A stretch of DNA of 64,000 bases from assembly GCA_035516795.1 (NCBI GenBank), contig DATIZX010000079.1, forward strand, positions 1 to 64,000, read 5' to 3'. Positions 26,652-35,858 of the stretch are shown piece after piece. Below the pieces are notes generated by a model. It had not been told where the DNA came from. It worked only from the letters and a program-made list of their open reading frames with translations, and ran no database searches. The stretch is from DATJBF01 sp035516795. GTDB lineage: Bacteria > Verrucomicrobiota > Verrucomicrobiia > Palsa-1439. The position numbers and the translations under genes were made by a program. How positions within the stretch are numbered: the first letter of the stretch is position 1; every line of letters begins with the position of its first letter.

Positions 26652-28202
26652 ATGAAATTATGGGCCCTGCTTCTGGCAACCGCCCTGTTCACCAATGCCC
26701 TGGCGCAGCAGAAGCAACTCGCAAAGGGTCAGCTTGTCATCCATGCAGACCAGCCCGGCGGAATCATCAACCGGAACATCTACGGCCAGTTTTCTGAACA
26801 CCTGGGCCGGGGCATTTATGAAGGCATTTGGGTGGGAGAAGATTCGCCAATCCCGAACACGCGAGGGATTCGCAATGATGTCGTGGCGGCGCTGAAGAAG
26901 CTGAAAGTACCCGTGCTGCGCTGGCCGGGAGGCTGTTTCGCCGACGAATATCACTGGAAGGACGGGATCGGCCCGTACGAAAAGCGTCCCAAGATAATCA
27001 ACACCCACTGGGGCGGCGTGGTGGAAAACAACGACTTCGGCACACACGAATTCTTCGACCTGTGCGAGCAACTTGGCTGCGAGCCGTACATCTGTGGCAA
27101 TCTCGGTAGCGGAACGCCTCAAGAAATGATGGAATGGATTGAGTATATCACCTCGGACGCCGATTCCCCGATGGCTAATTTACGCCGGCAAAACGGACGT
27201 GAGCAGCCGTGGAAATTGAAGTACTTCGGCGTCGGCAATGAGAGTTGGGGGTGTGGCGGCAACATGCGGCCGGAGTTTTATGCCGACAATTACCGGCGTT
27301 ACAACACGTTCGTGAAGAATTATCCGGGAAATCGCATCCTGCGGTTTGCTTGCGGTCCCAGTGACGGTGACGTCAACTGGACGGAAGTGTTGATGTCGAT
27401 GGCGGGCCACCAGATGAACGGGCTTTCGCTGCATTACTACACCATTTCTTCCGGCGATTGGGGCCACAAGGGACCGGCGACTGGATTTACCGAGGAACAA
27501 TGGTTCGGCACGTTGCGGCAGACGTTGCGGATGGAGGAACTCATTACCCGGCACGCGGCGATCATGGACAAATACGATCCCCAAAAGCGCGTGGGCTTGA
27601 TCGTCGACGAATGGGGCGATTGGTACAATATCGAGACGGGCACCAATCCGGGTTTTCTCTGCCAACAGAACACGCTGCGCGACGCGTTGGTCGCCGCGAT
27701 CAATTTGAACATCTTCCAGCGACATTGTGATCGGGTCGCCATGGCCAACATCGCCCAAATGGTCAATGTCCTTCAAGCCATGATTCTGACCGACAAGGAG
27801 AAGCTGATCGTGACGCCGACCTATCACGTTTTCGAAATGTACCAGGTTCACCAAGACGCCACATATCTGCCGATCGAACTCACAGGCCCCGATTACGCGT
27901 TGGGAACCAACAGCATGCCCGCGCTGCATGCCTCGGCATCGCGTGACGAGTTGGGCCGCATCCATGTGTCCCTGGTGAATCTCGATCCCCACCGGGACCA
28001 GCAGGTCGTCGCGCGGTTGGCCGGTGCAACGGCGAACAGGGTCACGGGCCGTGTGTTGACCGCGACGGATATGGACGCGCACAATACGTTTCAGAATCCC
28101 GACGCAGTCAGACCGATGGCTTTCTCCGGATTCTCCTTCAAAGACCACAATCTCTCGCTGGCACTGCCGGCCAAGTCCGTCGTCGTCCTCGAAATCGAAT
28201 GA
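26652..28202 (+). CDS. Alpha-L-arabinofuranosidase, GH51, secreted
   Basis: A 516-residue enzyme that removes terminal arabinofuranose from arabinan, arabinoxylan or arabinogalactan. The start at ATG 26652 gives a clear signal peptide (MKLWALLLATALFTNALA). Family motifs are INRNIYGQFSEHLGRGIYEG near the start, RWPGGCFADEYHWKDGIGP, the acid/base GNESWGCGG and the nucleophile LIVDEWGDWY; the C-terminal beta domain ends in SVVVLEIE. An ATG at 26628 is an alternative but would put residues before the signal peptide. It forms an operon with the triple glycosidase, suggesting joint removal of arabinose side chains and galactose backbone or branches. Confidence 0.93.
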   Translation: MKLWALLLATALFTNALAQQKQLAKGQLVIHADQPGGIINRNIYGQFSEHLGRGIYEGIWVGEDSPIPNTRGIRNDVVAALKKLKVPVLRWPGGCFADEYHWKDGIGPYEKRPKIINTHWGGVVENNDFGTHEFFDLCEQLGCEPYICGNLGSGTPQEMMEWIEYITSDADSPMANLRRQNGREQPWKLKYFGVGNESWGCGGNMRPEFYADNYRRYNTFVKNYPGNRILRFACGPSDGDVNWTEVLMSMAGHQMNGLSLHYYTISSGDWGHKGPATGFTEEQWFGTLRQTLRMEELITRHAAIMDKYDPQKRVGLIVDEWGDWYNIETGTNPGFLCQQNTLRDALVAAINLNIFQRHCDRVAMANIAQMVNVLQAMILTDKEKLIVTPTYHVFEMYQVHQDATYLPIELTGPDYALGTNSMPALHASASRDELGRIHVSLVNLDPHRDQQVVARLAGATANRVTGRVLTATDMDAHNTFQNPDAVRPMAFSGFSFKDHNLSLALPAKSVVVLEIE

Positions 28203-28259
28203 TCCCGGCATAAGAAACCATAAGTTTGGAAGGTTCTGATTCGACAAAATCTGCGGCGC

Positions 28260-29198
28260 TCTAGCCACACTGCCTGCAGCCGCGTCCACGCGGTAAATCT
28301 GACCTTCTCGTGGACGGAGGCAGATCCGAAGGGATCTGAATCGAAGCAGCGATGAATCCTTCAAGCCGTACAGGTTCTTCACCGCTTTGATTTTTTCAAA
28401 GCACTGTTCCATGCAGACGGGCGGCCGTTCTGGCGAGAGCTTCAGGATCGCAAACGCTTCGTCACGGCCATTGAGCGATAGCGCGTGATGCCCGTAGCCG
28501 TATCCCATGAAATACGCGACAAAATTGCCCACCGTGACGCAGGCGGTTAGATGTTCGTGGGGCTTGCCCGCAGATGGATCGTGGTGGTGACGCACCGCAG
28601 TCGCCAAATGCTCGGGCAGTTTCCATTTTTCGAGAAGGTGTCCGCCGACTTCGGCATGATGACAGCCCAGCAGCTTCGATTCGACTTCCACCAGCGACGA
28701 ACCGCCATTGGTTTCCGCCGTGAACTTCTCTTATACACTTTCCATGGCAGCCGCGAGGATGATCTTGCCGACGTCGTGCAGCAGACCGGCGGTAAATGCG
28801 ACGTTCTCGTCGTCGCCAAGGTCTTAGGCGATCGACTGGGCGGAGACGGCCGTGGCCACCGAATGCGTCCACAATTCGGTTCCTTCGACACCATGCCCTT
28901 TTTGATTGCTGGAAAGGGTGGCTGCGCTCGCGACAGCGACCACGATATTATAAACTTCGCGCGATCCAAGACGGGTAACCGCTTGAAGGAGATTGTCGGT
29001 GGCGGTGCCGCGACTGTAATAGGCGCTGTTGCACACTCGCAGGACATTCGCTGTGAGTGGCGTGTCATAAGAGATCAGGTCAACAATCTTCGTATAGTCG
29101 CTGTTCGGGTTGCTGAAGGAGGGCATTAGTTGCGGCAAAATATGCGGTGCGGGCACCAGGTGATGCGCTTGATTGATATAGTCATCAACAGCCAACAT
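28260..29198 (-). pseudogene. HDOD-domain signalling protein, broken by two in-frame stops
   Basis: The minus-strand frame starting ATG 29198 encodes an HDOD protein: MLAVDDYINQAHHLVPAPHI, SYDTPLTANVLRVCNSAYYS, VTRLGSREVYNIVVAVASAA. TAA at 28824-28826 interrupts it after SQSIA, yet the same frame continues DLGDDENVAFTAGLLHDVGK and is stopped again by TAA after AAAMESV at about 28733. It then continues with HHAEVGGHLLEKWKLPEHLA. Past the normal end (near KIKAVKNLYGL) no proper stop occurs and the frame runs antisense into the GH51 gene. HDOD proteins are usually 270-290 residues and bind regulatory partners. The pattern is of a decaying gene; sequencing error is possible for single stops but less so for both. 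Confidence 0.8.
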
Positions 29199-29324
29199 GA
29201 GATTCTTCCCTTTTGATCCTTACCAGTTTATCGGCAGGAATTGAAAAAACTGAATTGTTTCTTGATCGGCAAGACCACTCACTCGTGAATTACGGAGAGA
29301 TTTCCTGACAACCAGCGCGCTGGG

Positions 29325-32300
29325 TCAGGCGTTGCGGTCACGCTCAAAAATGCTGTAGAGCGTCGGCAAGACCACCAATGTCAACAGCGTGGAGGAAACC
29401 AGGCCGCCGATCACAACCGTGGCCAAGGGACGCTGAACTTCCGCGCCTGTTCCCGTGGCGATCGCCATGGGCACAAAACCCAAGCTGGCCACGAGCGCGG
29501 TCATCAGCACCGGCCGCAACCGAGTCAGGGCGCCTTCGGTGACCGCGTCGGCGGTGGATTTCCCTTCCTCGCGTAGATGGTTGATGTAGCTGACCATCAC
29601 CACGCCGTTCAACACGGCCACGCCGCTCAGCGCAATGAAACCGATTCCTGCCGAGATGCTGAAGGGCAATCCGCGCAGCCACAGCGCAAACACACCGCCC
29701 GTTACCGCAAGCGGCACGCCGGTAAAGACCAAGAGCGCTTGACGCACGCTCTGGAACGCGCCGAATAACAACATGAAAATCAGGAGCAAAGCCATGGGCA
29801 CGACCACTGCCAAACGATTTCGCGCCGCAAGATACGTTTCAAACTGGCCCCCATAGCTGATTGAATAACCGGGGGGCAATTTGAGTCGGGTCTGGATCCG
29901 TAATTGTACGTCCTGCACAAAACTGGCAAGATCACGACCGCGGACCATGCTTTCGACCACGACGTAACGCCGGCCCATCCGCCGCAAGAGCGTCGGCGGC
30001 ATCTCCTTGAAGACCATGTCGGCGACGTCCTGCAACCGCAGCCCTGTCGCTTGGCTTGACACCGGCAGGTTCCGCAGCACGTTCAAGTCGGCCCGCTGGG
30101 CGTCGGCGAGACGCAGGACGATGTCGAAATGTTTGTCGCCTTCGATGATCTGGCCGAGGTTGCGTCCAGCCATGGTGGTGGAAACCAGTTGGTTGAGATC
30201 GCCGATGGTCAATCCGTAACGGGCCAGCATCTCCCGGCGTGGACGAATTTCCAGCACCGGCGCCGTTGCGGCCATCTCGAAGCGGACATCCTCCGCGCCG
30301 GGCGTGCTGCCGACAATGCTCTTCACATTTTGCGCGAGCGCGGTCAGCTTGTCGAAGTCGTCACCGTAAATCAGGACGCCAACATCACTGCTGATCCCGG
30401 CGATCATGTCATTAAACCGGTCTTCAATCGGTTGCACGAATCCAAATGCGCAGCCGGCGACATTGGAATTTAGGTCGGTCTCCATAGCGTTGATCAGCCC
30501 ATCGAGCGTGTGCGCGGTTCTCCATTCTGCATGCGGTTTCAAGAGTGCGATAATGTCGGTGTCATTAGCCGGCATCGGATCGGTGGTCACATCTCCCGAG
30601 CCGGCATGAGTGAAGACGCGGATCACCTCGGGAAACCGTAGCACACGGGCAATCACTTGTTTGTCCATTTTCAAGCTGGCGGTGATCGACGCGCTGGGCA
30701 GTTTGATCGCAGTGATATTGAGCGCGCCTTCCTCCAAACGCGGCAAGAAAACTGCCCCGAGGCGCGGAAATAGCCACGCCGCCAGGGCGACCGGCACCAA
30801 CGCCAGCAGCAATGTCGCCCTCTTCCACCGTAACGCCAGCCGCAACGTGGGCCGGTACGCCGACGCCACCGTGCGGATGAACCAGTTCTCGTGGTGGACC
30901 TTTCGGCCACCAACCACCATCGAGGCCAAAGCGGGTACCAAGGTGAGCGCTAGAATCAGCGAACCGACCAGCGCCATCACTACGGTCAACGCCATCGGGC
31001 GGAACATTTTCCCCTCCACGCCCTGTAAAGTCAGGATGGGCAGATACACCATGATGATGATGGCCACGGCGAAGCTGACCGGCCGCCCCATTTCTTCACA
31101 AGCGTAGATCGCCGTCGTCTGCCGTTCGTCTGGTGTGAGTGGACGGCCAAGAGCCTCCCGCTTCTCGCTCATGCGGCGCACCAAATTTTCCGTCATCACT
31201 ACGGCGCCATCGACGATCAGTCCAAAATCGATGGCGCCCAAGCTCATCAGGTTGCCGCTGATATGACCCCCGAGCATGCCGAGCATCGCAAACATCATCG
31301 ACAACGGAATGGCCAACGCCACGATGATCGCAGCGCGGACGTGGCCCAGAGTCAAGAGCAGCACCACGAACACGAGCAGACCGCCATGCAACAGGTTGAG
31401 TTCCACCGTGTGAATGGTTTTGTTCACCAGCGTGGTGCGGGTGTACACGGGTGTGATCTGCAATCCCTCGGGCAGTGACGCGCGCACTTCCTCGATTTTG
31501 CGTTCCACCCGTTGGGCGACTTCGCGGCTGTTCTCGCCGAGCAGCATCAGGACCGATCCGAGGACGGTTTCGTGCTCCCCGTGCATCGCAAAGCCACCGC
31601 GCAATGCGTGTCCCCAACCGATTGTCGCAACATCGCTAACGTGAATCGGGACGTCGTGCCGCGTTGCCACCACCATGGAAGCCAGGTCCTGAATTGAGGT
31701 CGCCCGACCTACGGTATGTACCGCGACCTGTTCGCCGTGGCGTTCGATGTAGCTGCCTCCGGCGTTCTCGTTGTTGGCTTCGACGGCGTGTGCGATGTCG
31801 TCCAAGGTCAGGTCATAGGCACGGAGTCTGACAAGGTCGGGCGTGATCTGAAAGTCCGACACGTAGCCGCCAATCGAGGCGACCTCGGTGACTCCGGGCA
31901 CGGCCCGAAGCATCGGTTTGACGATCCAGTCTTGTGCAATCCGCGCATCATCGAGAGTGAGATTCGAATTCGGCTTTGGCTCGACGACGTAAAAATAGAT
32001 TTCGCCCAGACCCGAAGTGATCGGGCCGAGTTCGGGTTCGGCCAAACCCGCCGGAAGCTGATCGCGGACCGACTGAAGACGTTCCGACACGAGTTGGCGC
32101 GCCCAATAGATGTCTGTGCCGTCCTTGAATTGCAGAATGACTTCTGAGACGCCGTAACGCGAGAGGGAGCGCGTGTAATCCAGCCGGGGCAGTCCGCTCA
32201 TTGCCACCTCGATGGGATAGGTCACGAGCCGCTCAACTTCCTCGGGTGCCAACGCGGTGACCCGCGTGTCGATCACGACTTGGACCGGTGAAATGTCGGG

Positions 32301-32417
32301 CACCGCATCGATCGGTAGATGAAAGGCTGACCAGACGCCGGCGGCGATCAACAGGACCGCCAACATGCAGACCAGGGCGCGCTGGCGTAGCGAGAACCCA
32401 ATGAGCCGTTCAATCAC
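29325..32417 (-). CDS. czcA: HME-RND heavy-metal efflux pump, CzcA family
   Basis: The inner-membrane proton/metal antiporter of a tripartite pump, 1030 residues with two sets of a first helix plus a periplasmic loop and five helices. It begins MIERLIGFSLRQRALVCMLA; PIDAVPDISPVQVVIDTRV and SGLPRLDYTRSLSRYGVSEV are family hallmarks. In TM4 the motif AIDFGLIVDGAVVMTEN places Asp397, Asp403 and Glu410 as in Zn/Co/Ni-type CzcA/CnrA rather than the copper/silver CusA type. The ATG overlaps the stop of the adaptor gene (ATGA). The substrate is thus more likely a divalent metal, though assignment by motif alone is tentative. Confidence 0.9.
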   Translation of the reverse strand: MIERLIGFSLRQRALVCMLAVLLIAAGVWSAFHLPIDAVPDISPVQVVIDTRVTALAPEEVERLVTYPIEVAMSGLPRLDYTRSLSRYGVSEVILQFKDGTDIYWARQLVSERLQSVRDQLPAGLAEPELGPITSGLGEIYFYVVEPKPNSNLTLDDARIAQDWIVKPMLRAVPGVTEVASIGGYVSDFQITPDLVRLRAYDLTLDDIAHAVEANNENAGGSYIERHGEQVAVHTVGRATSIQDLASMVVATRHDVPIHVSDVATIGWGHALRGGFAMHGEHETVLGSVLMLLGENSREVAQRVERKIEEVRASLPEGLQITPVYTRTTLVNKTIHTVELNLLHGGLLVFVVLLLTLGHVRAAIIVALAIPLSMMFAMLGMLGGHISGNLMSLGAIDFGLIVDGAVVMTENLVRRMSEKREALGRPLTPDERQTTAIYACEEMGRPVSFAVAIIIMVYLPILTLQGVEGKMFRPMALTVVMALVGSLILALTLVPALASMVVGGRKVHHENWFIRTVASAYRPTLRLALRWKRATLLLALVPVALAAWLFPRLGAVFLPRLEEGALNITAIKLPSASITASLKMDKQVIARVLRFPEVIRVFTHAGSGDVTTDPMPANDTDIIALLKPHAEWRTAHTLDGLINAMETDLNSNVAGCAFGFVQPIEDRFNDMIAGISSDVGVLIYGDDFDKLTALAQNVKSIVGSTPGAEDVRFEMAATAPVLEIRPRREMLARYGLTIGDLNQLVSTTMAGRNLGQIIEGDKHFDIVLRLADAQRADLNVLRNLPVSSQATGLRLQDVADMVFKEMPPTLLRRMGRRYVVVESMVRGRDLASFVQDVQLRIQTRLKLPPGYSISYGGQFETYLAARNRLAVVVPMALLLIFMLLFGAFQSVRQALLVFTGVPLAVTGGVFALWLRGLPFSISAGIGFIALSGVAVLNGVVMVSYINHLREEGKSTADAVTEGALTRLRPVLMTALVASLGFVPMAIATGTGAEVQRPLATVVIGGLVSSTLLTLVVLPTLYSIFERDRNA

Positions 32418-33361
32418 GGCTCCTCCATGCTCGCTTTCAGCAATTCGCTCTTCAGCACGAAGCTACCGGCAACGACAACGTGCGCGCCAGCCTCCAGCCC
32501 TTCGAGAACGGGATACTGGTTGCCGATCTGGCCACCCAATCGCACCGCTATTAGACGGTATTTTCCAGGTTGTTCCTCGACGAACACACAGGTCTGGCCA
32601 GACACGGTTTGGAGTGCGCCATCTGGAACCAGCAATTGATTTTCCATCCGTTCCGTTGGCAAGAAAACTGTGGCGAACATGCCGGGCTTGAGTTTGCCAT
32701 CGGGATTGTCCACATCAATGCGCGCCTCGATGGTGCGGGTGGCTTCGTCCACTGCCTGACCGGCTAATACGACCGCGCCGGTGAAGGTCTCACTTGGATA
32801 AGCCAGCACGCGAACAGCCGCCGGCTGGCCGACATGAACCGCGGCACTGTCGTCTTCACCAACGGAGGCGATGCACCAGACACGGCGGAGATTACTGATG
32901 GCGTAGAGTTCTTTCGCCGCGTCCAACATTGCGCCGACGGCGCCCTGCCGTTCGGTCACGACACCGTTCAACGTGGCTTTCAGTTCCAACGGCTTCAGCG
33001 ATTCGGGACTATCAAGGAGGGCCATCGTGTCGCCCTGCGTCACGGTTGCGCCAACGTCATAATTCATTTTCAGAATGTGGCCGGCGAACGGCGAACTCAC
33101 TTTGGCAGTGCGATTCAGGTCGTAACTGATCTGGGCGGGCACAGTTAGCAGGGCATTGACGTTGGTGCGCGTGATTTCGATGGTCTTAATGGGGGCGTTT
33201 TCGCGGGCGGCTTCCGTCAGTTCGACGACATCTTTCTCCCCGGCCGACGGTGGGGAGGCGGCACCCTTTTCGGCTTCGTCGGCATCCTTTGCGCCGCAGC
33301 CCACGAGCAGCGCCACGCAAGTTGCCGCAACAACCAATTGGATGACACCATGTCGAATCAT
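32414..33361 (-). CDS. czcB: RND efflux periplasmic adaptor lipoprotein, CzcB-like
   Basis: A 315-residue membrane fusion protein. An N-terminal lipoprotein signal ends in LLVGC (Cys22). The rest follows the HlyD/CzcB plan: beta-barrel entry with VPAQISYDLNRTAKVSSPFA, a lipoyl half (GHILKMNYDVGATVTQGDTM), a very short hairpin, then VGQPAAVRVLAYPSETFTGA and GMFATVFLPTERMENQLLVP. It links CzcA with the outer-membrane channel. The stop overlaps czcA and the start overlaps czcC, so all three are translationally coupled. It lacks the His-rich extension that some metal adaptors carry. Confidence 0.88.
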   Translation of the reverse strand: MIRHGVIQLVVAATCVALLVGCGAKDADEAEKGAASPPSAGEKDVVELTEAARENAPIKTIEITRTNVNALLTVPAQISYDLNRTAKVSSPFAGHILKMNYDVGATVTQGDTMALLDSPESLKPLELKATLNGVVTERQGAVGAMLDAAKELYAISNLRRVWCIASVGEDDSAAVHVGQPAAVRVLAYPSETFTGAVVLAGQAVDEATRTIEARIDVDNPDGKLKPGMFATVFLPTERMENQLLVPDGALQTVSGQTCVFVEEQPGKYRLIAVRLGGQIGNQYPVLEGLEAGAHVVVAGSFVLKSELLKASMEEP

Positions 33362-34644
33362 TTTGTTTTCTCCTGGAGTTCCGGCAACGGTCGTCCTGCG
33401 GCCATTTCAAGGGCGGCCTGGGCGTCGTAGAGTTTCTGCAACGAGTCAAAGTAGTTGGCTTGGGCATCGAAATACGTGCGTTGGGTTTCCAAGTAGATCA
33501 ACAGGGTCGTGCGACCGGCAGCATAGCCCTGGGCCGCCTCGTCGAGAGCGGTTTTGAGTTTGGTCAGCAATTCGGGAGTGTAGAGGGCCAGCGACTCTCG
33601 GGCAGACACGAGGTTGTGATACGCGGTCGTAACGTCCCGGTGGACTTCTTGTTGCAGCTTTTGCAGTTCGGCCAATGCGCGTTCCTGTTCTGCCGTGGCG
33701 GTGGCAATTTCGCCCCTTTTGCTGTCCCACAATGGTAGCGGCAAGGAAATGCCGAAGTCGTAGGTCTGCTCGTCTCTCAAATACTCGACGCTCGGCCCGA
33801 TGGTAAAATCCGGGAGGCGTGATTTGCGAACCGAACGCAGATTTAAGCCTGTTCGCTCCACCTCGGTCGCCTGAATCTTAAGGCTCGGATTTCCAGCGAG
33901 CACCTGCTGGAGAAAATCCGTTTCCGCCGGCAGGATCAATTCCGAGCGAATGGCGCCGCGCACCTCCAGGTTGGCGTCGGGTTTCCGCCCGAGAAGCGTG
34001 TTCAACGCCGCGCGTGCGCCGGCCACTTGTGCTTCCGCGTCTCGTAATGCACTCTGCGCGTTTACGAGCTCCACCTCGGCCTTGGTCGCGTCGAATTCCG
34101 GAGCGAACCCGGTCGCGACTCGTTTGCGGGCGGATTCCGCGAAAGTCTTGGATAAAGTCACTTCATCCTGCTTGAGCACGAAAACTTGCTGAGAGTTCAA
34201 CAAGGTGTAGAACGACCGACGCACTTGGATTTCGAGTTGCTCGCGGAAGGCCGACAACGCTAATTGACGGAGCTGGACGTCCTTTTCCGCGAGGGCGTGC
34301 TGCAGGCTGCGCTTGCCGGGGAACTGGATGGTTTGGGTCAACTCGAAGACGCCATGGAACTCCTTCGTAGATGGCGTACCCGACGGCTCGGATTCTCGCC
34401 ATCCAGAAGAAACAGCGAGAGAAGGATTGTCCCATGTCTTGGCGGTTGCCACTTCGCCGCGCGCGCCGCGGACATCCGCAGCGAGCATCCGGATCTCAGG
34501 GTTATTCTGCTGCGCCTCGGCAATGGCCGCCGGCAAAGTGAGCGCAGCAGCCTGATCCCCTCGAGCCGGCGAACAAGCGAACACGGCGGTTACGAACAGC
34601 GAAAGCAATCGCGCCGTACGCAGCTGGGTTCTGGACCGATTCAC
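33358..34644 (-). CDS. czcC: TolC-family outer-membrane efflux channel, CzcC-like
   Basis: A 428-residue outer-membrane factor with a signal peptide (LLSLFVTAVFACSPARG) and two OEP repeats: the first starts LTLPAAIAEAQQNNPEIRML, the second near LQQVLAGNPSLKIQATEVER. Long helices rich in Ala/Glu/Gln (LALSAFREQLEIQVRRSFYT, YHNLVSARESLALYTPELL) form the periplasmic tunnel. It trimerises and gives the pump an exit to the outside. It is 13 bases after the beta-propeller gene and shares four bases with the adaptor gene. Confidence 0.9.
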   Translation of the reverse strand: MNRSRTQLRTARLLSLFVTAVFACSPARGDQAAALTLPAAIAEAQQNNPEIRMLAADVRGARGEVATAKTWDNPSLAVSSGWRESEPSGTPSTKEFHGVFELTQTIQFPGKRSLQHALAEKDVQLRQLALSAFREQLEIQVRRSFYTLLNSQQVFVLKQDEVTLSKTFAESARKRVATGFAPEFDATKAEVELVNAQSALRDAEAQVAGARAALNTLLGRKPDANLEVRGAIRSELILPAETDFLQQVLAGNPSLKIQATEVERTGLNLRSVRKSRLPDFTIGPSVEYLRDEQTYDFGISLPLPLWDSKRGEIATATAEQERALAELQKLQQEVHRDVTTAYHNLVSARESLALYTPELLTKLKTALDEAAQGYAAGRTTLLIYLETQRTYFDAQANYFDSLQKLYDAQAALEMAAGRPLPELQEKTK

Positions 34645-34657
34645 CTCTGAGGGCCCG

Positions 34658-35701
34658 TCATTTCATTCCATAAACAAGTACTTGGAAGGTTCCGGGAACC
34701 ATCCTAGGACGGACGCGCCGACCGCCCGGAGCAGGTTCTGTCGGCGCCTCGAATTTGGCAGCAGGTAGATAGATCTTGTGGGTTTTCGGGTCGATGGCCA
34801 TTGTGCGCGAGCCGCGCTGAGTGGTCAACGTTTGCACCACCATCAGCTTATCAGGCCCCTCCTCGTGAGCGACGGTGACTGTTCCATCGCGGCACGACGC
34901 AAAGGCGTATTGCGTGCCCGGGTCAAACGCATTGGCATCCACGCCTTCTCCAATCGGCACCGAGGCAACAACTTTGCCATTTTCGCTGTCCATCATCACC
35001 ATCAGTTTATTGCCGCAGCCTAGAAAGAGGCGATGATGCACGGCATCCAGAGCCAGGCCGGAGGGTTCTTCACCCGGCGCGATTGCCCAAGTCTTGAGAA
35101 CCTGATGCGTCCTGGCGTCGATTACAGCAACCTGACTTTTATCTTCGAGATTGTCGTAAACCCGTCCGGCCTCTGAATCGGCAACGGCAAATTCCGGTTT
35201 GCCTTCCAACGGAATCGTCGTCACGACCTTGCCGGATTTCGCATCGATGACCGTTACTGATTGGCCGCGACCGTTGAACATGTAGACTTCTTGTTGCTTT
35301 GGCTCGTACAGCGCCGAGTCGGGATTTTGACCGGTTTCCACTTTTCCGAGGGTGTTCAGCGTCCTTAAATCGACGATGCTGGCTTTGTTTTCGCGGCCGT
35401 TGCTGGTGAACGCACGATTGAGATCGGCAGCTACGGCAACGTCGTGAACCCCTGGAGTATTGGTAATCGTGCCCACGACTGTGTCCTTATCGAGATCGAT
35501 CACCACGACCTCACTGCCATGGCTGACGTAAAGCCGACGCCCGGCTTCGTCCACGGATAGCAAGTCCCATCCTCCTTCGCCGCCAATCGGGATTTCCTTG
35601 AGGAATTGATACGGCTCGCTTGCAGCGCGAATTTGATTTGGATGAATGCTGAAGATGCCGAGCGTGATCACACAAAGGAGTTGCCAATGTCTGATTTTCA
35701 T
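34658..35701 (-). CDS. Secreted YVTN/YncE-like beta-propeller protein
   Basis: A 347-residue periplasmic or secreted protein with a signal peptide (MKIRHWQLLCVITLGIFSIH). Repeats such as LYVSHGSEVVVIDLDKDTVV, TITNTPGVHDVAVAADLNRA, GRGQSVTVIDAKSGKVVTTI and SQVAVIDARTHQVLKT match the YVTN seven-blade family. I use ATG 35701; the frame is open further upstream but those 79 residues have no signal-peptide character. Location just before czcCBA with a 13-base gap suggests co-transcription; related propellers sometimes accompany metal efflux or binding systems. No catalytic residues can be named. Confidence 0.85.
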   Translation of the reverse strand: MKIRHWQLLCVITLGIFSIHPNQIRAASEPYQFLKEIPIGGEGGWDLLSVDEAGRRLYVSHGSEVVVIDLDKDTVVGTITNTPGVHDVAVAADLNRAFTSNGRENKASIVDLRTLNTLGKVETGQNPDSALYEPKQQEVYMFNGRGQSVTVIDAKSGKVVTTIPLEGKPEFAVADSEAGRVYDNLEDKSQVAVIDARTHQVLKTWAIAPGEEPSGLALDAVHHRLFLGCGNKLMVMMDSENGKVVASVPIGEGVDANAFDPGTQYAFASCRDGTVTVAHEEGPDKLMVVQTLTTQRGSRTMAIDPKTHKIYLPAAKFEAPTEPAPGGRRVRPRMVPGTFQVLVYGMK

Positions 35702-35858
35702 TATTCTGCGATACCTCCAATTTGAATGTGGATGAACGCCATTATTGGCGCCGATTCTTCGCCAAGATGCGCCCGAGGATGTCAGACGCGAGATTATGGG
35801 AAGATTACGTGGCGCGTCGCTCAGAACCGGGTGTTTTGTCTGGGTGGCGGCGAACAAA

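Noticed and set aside
27180..28691. Minus-strand 503-codon frame covering GH51
   Set aside because: Its first part is the end of the broken HDOD gene; the remainder is antisense to GH51 and not a true protein.
28724..28826. Recoding (selenocysteine or readthrough) at HDOD stops
   Set aside because: Both stops are TAA, not TGA, positions are not conserved Cys sites, and the 3' end is lost; gene decay explains it better.
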